The notes below the pieces were generated by a model, which saw nothing but the letters and a program-made list of their open reading frames with translations, did not search any database and had not been told where the DNA came from. A stretch of DNA of 64,000 nucleotides from Hirundichthys speculiger (lineage: Eukaryota; Chordata; Actinopteri; Beloniformes; Exocoetidae), in contig JAGFBZ010001254.1 in NCBI GenBank assembly GCA_018398805.1, positions 1,364,001 through 1,428,000 of the forward strand, read 5' to 3'. The translations under genes were made by a program, and so were the position numbers. Of the stretch, positions 12,566 through 24,432 are shown one piece after another (position 1 is the stretch's first letter; each line of letters starts with the position of its first letter).

Positions 12566-13872
12566 CTCTAAACAAGGGGTCGGCAACCTTTACTATCAGA
12601 AGAAACATTTTTTGCCCCTCTCCCCTGAATAAAATTCTTCTGGAGTCGCAAAACCTATTTGACCCTTAAAATGAAGATAACACAGTGTATGAAGTTTTAT
12701 ATATAGTTATATTGTATTCAGAGGGATTTGAATCTACCCAAAAGCTTATTCCCAGTATGTTTGGCAGTTTTTAATGCAAAAAGGCGGTCAAAATAAACAA
12801 ACAAAATGATAACTAATTAAATTTTCAATTCCAAATTTTTTTTTGTCATCCACTGTAAAAGAACTAAAGTTTGTTGCATTTATGAAATTACAGAACAACA
12901 AACAGAAAACTGTTAACATTTTATTGCTGTTTTTACCTGTTTTAACAAAGAAAAACATAAACTCTTAAAAAGACTGTATATCGGGTGCTGTTGCACTGTA
13001 TATGTTTGGGATCAGAGCCAAGACAGATTCCTATTAACTTGTTGACATGACAGTCAATATATTGAATCTTAAATCTTTTGAAAGAGGAGAAAAAAAAAAA
13101 CACTGGCATGTGTTGACCAACTTTAAAATAAAACAAAGAACAGGTCTATTTGAGTCATTCACTGATTTGTAAAACATTGATCAAATAAAATGTAGCCAAC
13201 ATTAAAATAGGCTAGTTTGTATTCAATTATGACTTAAGTCCATTTCAGTAGGTTGTTATCCACTTGTTTTCTCCTCAGCCACATACAGCCATCAAACATC
13301 AAGCATGAACATGAAACACAACTACATCAGCTCAGCCCCAGGTTCTAAAATAAATGTTTTTGAAAATAAAAATCTATTAAATCAGCCATTCCCAGACTTC
13401 AGAATACCAAGGCCCAATTTAAAATGTAAAAAATCTCTGCAGCCCATGTAAACCTTTAAACACCACTTTGATCAACATAGAAGATTAAAAGCTACATTCC
13501 AATATTAATGTATGGGGTCAACAAATAAGGTGACACTTGTCATATTTAGTTAAGGTGACAGTGACGGAAGTATATGAGCAACACATAAAGATATCCGGCG
13601 CTAGTCATAGAACGTGCGATCACCTTTTTTTTTTTTCCCAGAATGCAACGCACATATACGACTTCCTCGTTGCACTAACCTGGCAGTATTTTGTGCTAAA
13701 CACACTCATTCTGCCCCCTGCTGGCAAGCAGCCTACAGGGCACTACATGTGCTCCAGAGCGAGAATCGCCTTCTGACAAGTTTTTTCCCCAAAGCGACAG
13801 GGAACCACTGCGGAGGGACTAAAGAGCCATATGCGGCTTCAGAGTCGCGGGTTGCCGACCCCTGCTCTAAAC
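12566..13872. mobile_element. Non-autonomous hAT transposon with intact 8-bp TSD
   Basis: The element spans 12574-13864 (1291 bp). Its ends are an inverted pair: AAGGGGTCGGCAACC on the left and the complement of CAGGGGTCGGCAACC on the right. It is flanked by the identical 8-bp duplication CTCTAAAC at 12566-12573 and 13865-13872, which is the hAT target-site length. AGGGGTCGGCAACC-type ends are typical of Charlie/Ac-like hATs. No transposase-like reading frame was recognised, so it is a deleted, non-autonomous copy. The right part (13550-13850) is GC-richer than the AT-rich middle. Possible internal nested sequence was not resolved. Confidence 0.9.
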
Positions 13873-15837
13873 CAACCTTCAGACTTAGCAGCTAATTTCA
13901 CTATTTTAAATATAATACTGTAGTTTCAGTTTAATGAAACAATGCTCTAACTTGTTGCCGTCTTTCCATCTCAAAAACGCCTTGTTCTGAACAGTGTAAT
14001 TAAAATGTCACTGAAATTGTGTAATCAGATGGCTAGACAGTTCAAAAGAAATCTATTCATATTATTGTTTTATGTCGCAGTACTTTGACTTACCTCTAAA
14101 GGTAAATTACACGAGCAAATCTGATGTACCGAAGACCAATAATAAACAAGTGTATTTTTAGGTAAAAGATCATCATGCTTTCTGAAGCACATTTCCATGT
14201 CAAAAAAAAAAAAAAAAAAACGTGATGAAATTCAAACTTGTGCATGAGTCACTTCTGAAGCAGAACACATTAGCTGCCAGATGGAGGGGTATGTCACTGT
14301 AATATCTTTTGTGACACAATCAGGATTGTTTCTCCCGTTGCTCTGAACCTGTCTGCAGTCATTAATCTTATAAAAGGGTTAGCTGGCTGCAGCACAGATT
14401 TCAACATGATTCCATATTATAAATTGATGCATTTTCATATTAACTCCCTGAAGACAATGTGGAGAATAGTGAATGCAAAAATTAACTCAAATGAAACCGA
14501 ACAATCATCTTTTTTAAAGCTATACTTAAATCTCCATTGATTTTTGATCTCAACAAAGCAAAAGAAAATGACACAAATAGCAACAAACCACCATCTAATT
14601 TGTCTGTGTGATTTATATGTTTGCAAGTATTAGATACAATTTTGCAAATTATGCATTCTCTAGAGTGTGATATTTCCACTTTGGTCTGCTTTTGACTGAT
14701 CTTTGGAAGGAATTTAATCCTTCAAAACCAAAACATGACACAAGCCTTCAATCGTCTATGACAAATAAATACTGTATGTTAGATAAAACGTTAATATGTT
14801 AGATAAATTTGTAACATATTTATGCTGCCAGTTAAAACTTTAACCTAGCAGGAAGGCAATGTGTCACTTAAAACAACGCAAAGGAATTTCTTTTCAACAT
14901 TTAAATGTTTCAGTGTCATTTGAAGGAGTATTTGATTAGTTTTGGGACATGTTGTCTACTTTTGCAGTGTCCCCTTGCAATTATTTGCAAAAATGCCCAA
15001 ATTACCTTTCATTTCCTGCAACTGCATATCACTTTATGGTACCAGGTCAAACAATATCAGTGAAACTTGCTCTCTGAAGGAAGGTGCTCATCAATGCAGA
15101 CTAAAAGACTGTGATGAAAAATAACAAAACAAAAAACATAAAACAAGAGACCAAACTAGAGTAAATCTTGCACCGTGTAGAAAAGCCATCTGACCTCCTC
15201 GCCTATGGGGGCTACAGGCAAAAGTTCCTTTTAGCTGGTTCAAAAACTAGCTTACAAAACAAGACAAACACATCAAATACCTACATTTTTCATAGTCTTA
15301 ACTGCAGGACTGCTCATCTGCTCATGATAACATGTTGGCTGCACTTGATTAACATCCAACACTGCATAAACACTAATTAAAACGTGAACACATGATGAAA
15401 AAAAAACAAAAAAACCTTGACTTAGACTTTTTATGCCTGCAAAACGTATGTGTCAATCAAATTAATGAGGAGCTGGAGGCACATTTTTCCTTGAAAGCCA
15501 CAAAGAGCTTTAATAGCAAAGGAGCATGCTGGCCAAGAACAAAATGTCACAAGCCACTGCCCAAACCGGTGACATGAGAATTGCGACCTCTGAATCACAT
15601 GCACTCAGAAAAAAACCCCAGTGAACCCAGTAAAAAAATGAAGATATTGAGAGTGAAATTTGGAGCCCTAACAGTCCTGCTCAGAGCCTAACAGCTTACA
15701 TATGAGCTGAGGCAAGAACGATGAGCTGAGAAGGAGATCTTTCCTGCAACTTCTGGTTTCAAAAAAACATTTTGACAAATAATTAAAAACAAATATGTGG
15801 ATGTGTCTGTAAATTCAAAAATTTAAACCAAGCTTTA

Positions 15838-16463
15838 TAAAAATCATATATCACGATATGGACTATTTTATATCACGATAATGCTATATATCACGATATA
15901 CCATAATAAAGTATGTTTTCAGTTATTCTCTGAAAAGTTTGACAAAAATTTCATTGCTTACTTTTCAACTTTATTTTGAAAGGACATTTAGCTGAACTGT
16001 CACAAACATACATTTTTAGTGCAGCAAAAACAGGTAGGTACAGAGGTACAGTAGCTTTCACATTTTTTTTAAAGTGCACAACAGTTTCTGAGAGGAAAAA
16101 CACATTTTTGCACTGAAGTTCAGCTATAAAAACTAAACAAATTATTTTTCAACTTTCTGAAATCTGTAACCTTGTAGTGCAAAGTTTGCAAACCAATATA
16201 AAGTGTCTAAAGTAAACATCAGGGTTGAAGAGAACTCTGTTGAAGGCATTAACCATGAATAAAAGTGCAAACATAAAAGGCTACTTTGTAGAAGTAGATA
16301 TGTTCTATCAAATTTATCGTTGCAGGTTATTTAATTACATATTTGCTGTAATAATTGATAAAATTAGGTTAGAAACGATAGAAACGATAGAAGAGAAATG
16401 GCACGATACACACTTTTATATTGTCCCCACGATATGTATTTTCATATTGCCCAGCATTATTTG
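15838..16463. mobile_element. Decayed hAT-like element rich in CGATA motifs
   Basis: Repeated ATATCACGATAT motifs at 15848-15901 and CACGATA/CCACGATATG motifs at 16401-16437, ending CATATTGCCCAGCATTAT. The pattern and the TTGCCCAGC end match fish hAT-derived repeats whose ends normally read GGGCTGGGCGATAT. The left terminus is not recognisable, and no target duplication is visible, so bounds are approximate. Confidence 0.6.
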
Positions 16464-18822
16464 AGGATAGAGCTTTCCTTCTTCTTCTCATTTATCCTGT
16501 AATAGAAATCCACATACCAAACTGTCCTGAAATTTTCCAAAAATAAGCACAAGACATTATTCTGAAATTTCAAATAAGATGGCCCAAGGCAACCCAGCTG
16601 GCATACAGAGGAAAGCCTCTCTGTGATGTTGTTCTTTTGTGTCACCTCAAAGAGACCATTTTAAATGATGTGAAAACCAATTAGTGGAAATGATCTATAT
16701 CTTGCTCTTAATTTGAATGTTGAATAAATGAGGTTAATGGGCTTTCGAGATCTTTTTTTGGAGCAGAAGAACAGATCATAGAATAGTTTGCATGGACTGT
16801 TAAAAGTAAAGATCCCTTTGACTTAAAACGTAACACCTGTCTCTGAATTTAATATGTCCTCATACATTTTTATGATTAAAGTGCAATAATCTGTAATTAT
16901 GTGGAGAAAAAGACTAAAAGTGGAGGGCAGCCATGAACACATCCAGCAGAGTAAAGAAAAAAAATTCAAAAGATGACATTTCCTCTGCTGAAATGATTAA
17001 CAATCATCTTCGTGATAAACCTTTGCAATTCTACCTGGCATTGAACAGTGGCACAACTTCTTTTTACTGCAACGCTGGGAGGATGCACATCAAAAAAAAA
17101 AAAAAGACAAAACAAAAAACACAATCCTGTTCTCACCAGCAAGACGAGTGCATAAAATTTTCATTACTATTTTCTTTTATTTCCCCAAGCCTTTTAACAC
17201 TGGGGTAGCTTCATGGTCTCCTGCTCGCCTCTCAGCTTGGCACTAAAGCGTGGAGCAGAACAACATGTTGCACATTGAGGGGAAAGACGCTCTGGTTGGA
17301 GAATGAATCCCATTTCTTTTTTTTTTTTTTTTTTTTTAACTTCTTGACTCATTCCAGTACAGAAGTGCCATAATGCAAGCACGCACACCTACGAACCAGA
17401 GCTCCGACCTGGAGGCTAAGCATCAGTCCTTTGTGATTTGCCAGTGAGCAGCTTCACCTCATCAGATGGGAGTTGAGCATTTTACCAAAGTAGTAACACT
17501 GCCTCAAGATTGCCTTTCCTTATATTTATAGATAGTCTTAATATTTGAATCATTTACCTTTCTGCTTCTTCTTCATTATTTGGAGAGCATCCTCCTTTAT
17601 ATACAAGATTTATTTTTAAAGCTGCCCTCACTAATGTGATGCTTATGTAACTAAAGTGATGCATTATTTCTGCATCTCTCCGTGATGGTAAAAGCTAACA
17701 CACAAATTTCCCAAGTGATAGTTTTAATCGCACACTTTCTCTTTCATCTCCCAAATAGTTTTCGCTGCGGTCACAGAGATGAGGTTTTTTGGATGCCCAT
17801 CGTAGTAAATTATCTGAGGGTCAGAACTGCCATTACATATGACACCATAAAGAAAGCCATCTCTGTGAATCCTCCACTACATCTGCTCACATTAGACCTG
17901 TTCATCAGCGGGATATGAGAGGACCATCAGAGCAGATCATTATGCTTGCAAAGTGTCCCACCGCTGCTCTCCGGACCCAGAAAAATCATCTTGTTTTAAT
18001 CAAGCGCATTGCTTTTTAATCTTAGGAAATGGAGATAAGAAGGGAGAAGCACATATTTGGGCTGAGATCAGCCAAGTGAGCGTTCATCAAGTACCAGCAC
18101 AAAATGTCTTCATAGCTGCCTTCACAATGAGAAGGAAGTGCAGGGAAGAAGGCTACTCCCCCACCCCCCATTAACCAACAACACCTTCTGCAACCACTTG
18201 GTGCTGTACCTCAGTCCAGTCAATGACATTTATCTGCACTTTGAAAAAAGCCAATAATGGGATGAACCAGCGTTAGGAGCGAGGTGCCTGCTCTGTTTAT
18301 ACGCTTTGTTTAAACACAAAGTAGGACATGCCAGTGTTGAATGGATGATTAGTCTTGAGGGTTTAAATCAATCAAAAGACTACAAGGTCAGGTGACCGAC
18401 GCAACAGCTGCTGTGACCTGTCACTCTCGTGTAGCACGGCATCAAAAGCGGGAGTAGTCTTCAGTTGGAAAATCAGACTGAAAAGAAGTGACACAGCGGA
18501 TCGTAGTTGGGATGATACGAGCTGCTGTAGGTGGATATCAGAACGGCAGGAAGAAGCACAAACTTACCGATGGCTCCATGATACAGCCATCTGTTGTTTA
18601 GGTTTATCAGAGGAAAAAGAAAGCATCTTTGTAATCAAGCCTATGTTTGGACTTTGAAAAGATTTGATTTAAAAAAAAAAAAGCACCCTGAATGCTGAAA
18701 CTTACACTCACCAAAGTGGTAAAACACAGTGAAATAAATCATTAACACAAATGTTTAACCATCCATCCACCCCTCCCCCGGCCCGTCTACATACCTCATA
18801 TGACACACACCTCTGCGCTTAC

Positions 18823-18980
18823 CTTGGAGTACATGGCCCCATTAAGGACCTCGCCGTTGCGGATCCAGATGATTGAGGCTGCAGGTTTGGCATTGTCTGC
18901 ATGGCAGGTCAGGTTGAGGGGGTCGCCAGCCCTCAGGCTCACCACGGGCCCTCCACTGATGACTGGGTCGTCTGGAGGAA
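18823..18980 (-). CDS. kirrel3: kirrel3 coding exon: first half of Ig domain 2
   Basis: A 158-nt minus-strand exon between acceptor CTTCTGTCTGTAG and donor AAG|GTAAGC. It gives [20 protein letters not shown], then LNLTC with the first Ig2 cysteine, [13 protein letters not shown] with the core tryptophan, and [14 protein letters not shown]. The [18 protein letters not shown] stretch is a KIRREL3 hallmark; KIRREL1 has AGTPHNLTCRAFNAKPAA by memory. N-L-T is a potential N-glycosylation site next to the cysteine. The exon opens with two bases completing a valine codon from the previous exon and ends on a complete lysine codon (phase 0), which the next exon follows with TLLRDG. An overlapping plus-strand ORF is a shadow of this exon. 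Confidence 0.96.
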
Positions 18981-19863
18981 CTACAGACAGAAGGAAGAAA
19001 CCGGGTCTATTAGTCATGGTCACATATGTCATAATGAATAGATCGCTTCGTACCAGAGAACACTGGCATGTCTTTTTTTCTTTCTTACTTTCATTTGGCT
19101 GTTTATGAGCTCCATATAAAGTATTCTTTTTTCTGTTGTTGTAGTTTTTGTAAGATGTACTGCCTCCACACATCATTGTGAGATTAAAATCAATTATAAA
19201 CTTCGCAGCAAGTTATGGAAAATATTACCTGTAAGGATAAGGAGGTCAGCATGAAATTAAAAAAAAAATATAATAATGATCCTAATAAATGTATAATAAT
19301 GTAGGCCCTCTTTTCAATTCTGGGGTTTTATGTATGATCCTGGACACATAATATAAATCATCTAGTTCTTAAAAAACATTAAAATAAGGTAAATATTTGA
19401 TAATCGAAAAGAGGACATCTTGTACTCTCCTATTATCCAAGAAAACCATAAAAGAACCAAGCTCAAAAACAGAAGCAGTGTGACAAACCAGTTACAACCC
19501 ACGATTCAATGGCAGATTTAGTAGCAACCACTTGAAGCATCTGTGTGACATCATCAGTCACTTACATCATCGTGGAGGGATTTTTCCACTATATGTCGAT
19601 ACAGTGTTGCTTGACTTTATTGAATTCTGGATTGTTAATTCTCTTAAGATCCCACCAACAGCATTTCAGTCAGGTTGTGGGCTCGATTTTCATTTTGAAA
19701 TCAGATGCAACTTTGCCAGCTGTGCTGTTGTGTTTTTCATAGAGAGGAGACTTTCTGCCCAGTAACCCCTTCAAACAGGACATAATGGCTGAGCTTTTTT
19801 TCCCCCCATTACTGTCATGAACTTCTACATTCCATATGATAATTGGAGAAACCCAACTACAGC

Positions 19864-20231
19864 AAAAATGCTATCCATTGAGCGGCAGCACCGGCTGAAA
19901 CCAGTAGTTATCGCTACGTTTGGGGCTTTTGCACGTCATGCAACCTTTCAAAGCGACTATGTGAACTCCCACTGACCCGGGAGGTCCAGAATCAGCGCGA
20001 GGGAAAGGACAAGACAGGGAAGAATATCGACAAGCTGAACCTCACATGAAATTCCAAGTGATGTTTCCATCAGTTCGGCAAAGAAAAGCTCAACACCGAC
20101 TGCGAGACGAGTGGTGATCCTGGTGATCTTGTTTGGAAAAACCATAGCGGATTGAAAGACACGTGTCTGCAAAGCTCCTGATGAGAGTGAGTTCTGCCCC
20201 CTTACAACCGATATTCTGCAATAGTCGGGCT
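19864..20231 (+). repeat. Interspersed repeat, copy 1 of 2
   Basis: Aligns by eye along its length with 46861-47217 in the same orientation: AAAAATGCTATCCATTGAGC against AAAAATGGTATCCACTGGGC, GGGGCTTTTGCACGTCATG against GGGGCTTTGGAGCGTCATG, and GCCCCCTTACAACCGATATT against GCCCCCTTACAAACGATATT. I do not recognise the family; no terminal repeats or tail were identified. Confidence 0.75.
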
Positions 20232-23200
20232 GCTACTATAGAAAACCTTCATAGTGAAAAATGTTGCTCTTGGGTATTAAGCTATTCCTTTTGGCACAAC
20301 ATGGTCCAACCTTTGGTTAAACTTGGCAGGAAAACAACTTCTGGGAAGATTGGCAGCTCCCTTGAAGCTTTTGTGAAGAGTCTTCATTACAGAATGATGG
20401 ACTCCAAATTGTTTGAACTTTGGTAAATTAATGATAACACTGTTTGATATGTCAGATTTAGATGTTCATCTGGGGTATTTAGCTAATAAATACTATATAG
20501 ATATTTGTGTGAGTGTGCCTTGTAATGGTATGTGACATTGAAACTTTTAAATGACTATACAGTAAATGAGAGCATTAAATGATCAGACGCAGTGGCAATG
20601 CTTTTGTCTTCTCTACTCATTGTTGACAAAAACAACAGAGAAAGAGAGCGTCATGACTGTACGTGCGTCTCAAATGGCACAGATCAAAGTTCTTATTCTT
20701 GTTTGGCTCATGGGCTGATCTTTTTTTTTTTATTCCTCTCCTTTTTTTATAATGAAACTGCAGTGAATTATTGATTGACCTGAGTGCTCATTACAATGCA
20801 GATCTGGGGCAAGATGAAATCAAAAGCTGTGAGCAGATGCCATATTCTGTTGCAATATCATGGTGATTGGAAGGAAGCTTGTTATGGGTTAGAATCCTGC
20901 TGTCAGACAGACCTGAGATGGATGGGAGGATGCTAAATGTAACGTGGGATACGTTTCGAGATTTAATGACTGTATATGCTATTCAAAAAGAACATATCCT
21001 TCTTCTTTTTTCTTTTCTTTTACGTATAAACAAAAGCATTGCGCCATGGCTGTGTGTATATGGTCTAACACAGTATACTGGGCAATCAAATGAAATAGCT
21101 GTAGAAAAAAAAAGAAAAGGAAGGTTATCATTTTCCCTTAGCTCTAATTTAGACTGGGACCCAGTGGATGATCAAACAAATCCTTTATTTTTATCTCAGT
21201 CCTAGATACCAGCATTTACTTTAAAGCAGTTTAGTTTTTCCATCAGATCATCATCAAATCAAAATACAGATTTTATGATATTTATGGCTGACATTTTATT
21301 TGCACTGCTCATTTATATTTATGCTTATGAACCGGAACATTAAAGCAACACTAGGGATCATTTTCATATTGAAATATCACTTTCAATTTAATTTGGAGGA
21401 ATCTTTAATTACATTTAGGAATCCCATCCCTATCAAGCAAAAACCACCCAATGTAACACCGGACCTCATCCCAGTCATCTTTCACAACAACTGCATGTCA
21501 CTTTATGGTACTTTGTCTTATATCGACAAGGATGGTCAGCCCATCCATCCATCCATCCATCCAGGCGTAACTCAGGGGGTACACCCTGGACAGGTCATGA
21601 TGGTCCACACTGACTGAGTTGATGAAGTTAATTCACAGACCTACTCACAAAAGAAGTGAGGATGAGAAAACTAGTGTGACTGAGCAAGAGAGTCATTCAA
21701 CTGTTTGGCTGTTTTTACAGTGGCATAAAGCCGACATAAGCTTCATGCCTAAAGAGGGACACTTTAAGCAACAAACTGCAAAAAGTTCCTTTGTGTTGCT
21801 TTAAAACCACAGATGCCATTTTGGTGCATTGTTTCCAGTGAAAAACCATTGGTCCTGATATTCATGTGAACATCACTTTGTGTACCACCTTCCTAAACAC
21901 AGTATTTGGTTGATGAGTTTAATTTTCTTGCTTATGAGCATAGGTTTTGTAATTGCCTCTTTATATTCAAATTTTTTATTGTTAGCCATTAGATTCAACT
22001 GTTTCCCTTCTGGACTCAAATTACCCTCCATAAACGAAAGGGATCCACATGAAATTGTGCAGAAAGGCAAGTTTCAGTTGCAGTGGTTAACGTCAGACGA
22101 TACTGCTTCCTTGCTAATGCCACACTTGGTTGTTCCATTTATTGTAAAGCAGTCACACGTAAAGCAACTTATTTAAAGTTGGTACCAAAAATGCTCATTT
22201 ATCAGAAATTGAATTACAAAATAAGATCACACTTGGGCAGCCTTTGTTAATAATTGATTTTGGGATGTTGGAAGTTCAGATTCAGCTTTTAGTTGAACAG
22301 GTGCAGGAGGCTCCAAGTCTGGTCAAGCTCTGATGCATCCTGGGAAACTACTTGACCATGTGCAACTGAATTTCTTTTTTGGCTTGTATTGTTACAATGG
22401 AAACATACCCACTCTAGTCCCTTTTCTAACAAAAAGACTCCCTATGTTTGGTTGGTTGACCCCTTAAAGCACAACTTTGGGATATTAAACTTGTTTAATC
22501 CAAAGGTGGTTTGGGATAACTTGTCATTTTGTTACATGTAAAGCAAAGCATTAATAATCCAGTGTTTTGTCAAACACATTTAAATGCTCTTGTTGAGTTG
22601 TGTACGGGGGTGGCATGACTAATATATTTGCGTAACACAGCATTACTGATGAAAAAAAGTGAAAAAAAATAAAAATGTTTACTTGTTCAAATTAAAAGAA
22701 AACACACCCTTCAGAACCACACATTTACAGTGACTAATGACTGAATCAGACCTGCGTGGGAGCACAGAAGCCTGGACTCTGACGAGACCAGACTACTCTA
22801 ACACTGACCAGCTGGACCACTAAATCTGCTATTTCAAACACATTTCAGAGTCACTGGTTCCTGTATGTGCTTAAGTTTGAGATGCAATGGTAATTCTGGA
22901 TGGCTCCCTTTCATCTGCTCTCCATTAATATGCGGAGTATGCGGAGCGGTAGGGAGGACTAGAGGAATCTCAGGTCAGCACAAACTGATCAGACAAGAGA
23001 GTGGGCTGATCTAGGCCAGTGAGAGAGAATCTCTGTGAGAATGTGGTCACCTTCTGGTCTTTGATCAGCTATTGGAAAAAAAAAAGAGGTCAGAAGGATC
23101 ACATTAGTTTGTCTTATGCTAAGAACAGTGCTACTGCAGGATATGCAAATGAGACAGGGAGCATGAGAAACAAATTAAGAGTCCGAACTCATAAGAAAAA

Positions 23201-24432
23201 AAAAAAGAAGAAGAGATCCGGTGATTGCTCCATGGTAGTTGATCCAGTGCTATCGGCTTGCTGTCAGTGCTCTCCTGCACATGACTGAAACATTAATTAA
23301 ATGTCAAGCATATAAGGCAGCCATGAAAGGTTTTATATGATGAAGGAAAGAGGAGACAGGAACGTCTGACAGTATGTGACTGATAGGTCTCAGACCTGAA
23401 CAACGTACACTCAAATGAGGTCACTTTCCTGTTATTGCTCAAAATGCTCAAAATTCTCAGGGAAGGTGAAGATTAGATTTTTTATTTTTTTTCACTTTCT
23501 CTCCAAGGAAATATTCCTCCTTCATGCATGTTAACACATACCAGCAACTGCAAATTGGCACCAGGTTCAGAAAGTTGTTCCACTAACAAATGTGTTTTTA
23601 CCTTCATGGAGCCTAAATGACTGTATGCCTCCCTTCGGCTTTGGTTTCAGTTTCCTCCGTGATTCCACCTTATGTTTGCCATTGCTGGGTGCCAGAGCGC
23701 AGGGTGCAAGAGAAGTTTAAGATTTCATGCATCGTGGAGCTACATGGAAGTCACAGACAAAAGTGTGCTCTGGTGCACTTTCAGGTCATGTCCCTTTGGA
23801 GGTGGAGGGCTGCTTGCCAGCTGAGAGTGAATGGTGAGCTCAACAAGGAGATGAAAGACATGCTTGGCTGCCTCCACCTTGCAGCATTCATACCTTTGTA
23901 TCTTTCTGTCCTTCACTGTGTTTTAGGGCTTATGCGGAGAGAGCCGATGTGGTAAGACTGGAGTTAGAACTGCTTTCTACTGTTTGGAAGTGACACAAAT
24001 TTAAGGATCATTATCGTGTCAATCAAATAAATAAAATAAATAAATAAAGAAAGGGTTAGATTTCCTTTAATCAGACAAATAAGCGTGTAGTCGTAAATTA
24101 TAAAGGGCACTGATGGGAGCGTCCACCTCTGTGACCAAGTTACGAAAAACCGACTGAAGATTGTGAATAAAATTAAATGAATGAGATATTTTCTCAGGCT
24201 CTTTGCTTCTGTTGTTCTTGTGAAACACCTTTGCCTCCTTCTGTTAGAAACTTTCATGGTCATACAATAACTCAAATAAAATTGAAGACATGCTTTTTTT
24301 TTTTGTTAGGTTAGTGGCATATTCAGCACTGCATTCTGCAACACTGAGGTTAGTGAATCAGTCTGCTAGAAAAATGTCTATAATTTTCCTCTGAAAGTCA
24401 GAGCTATGGAAGGAAAAACTTATATAAATGTA

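Larger units (their letters stand above)
11248..18822 (-). other. kirrel3: kirrel3 intron within Ig domain 2 (7.6 kb)
   Basis: Phase-0 intron bounded by donor GTAAGC at 18822 and acceptor TTTTCAG at 11248-11249. It contains a (CA)n(TA)n microsatellite (11450-11497), a perfect inverted repeat (12531-12559), a complete hAT element (12574-13864), a decayed CGATA-rich hAT-like element (15838-16463) and several poly-A/T tracts (14203-14220, 17092-17104, 17318-17338). Nothing recognisable in 13900-15800 or 16500-18800 otherwise. Confidence 0.8.
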
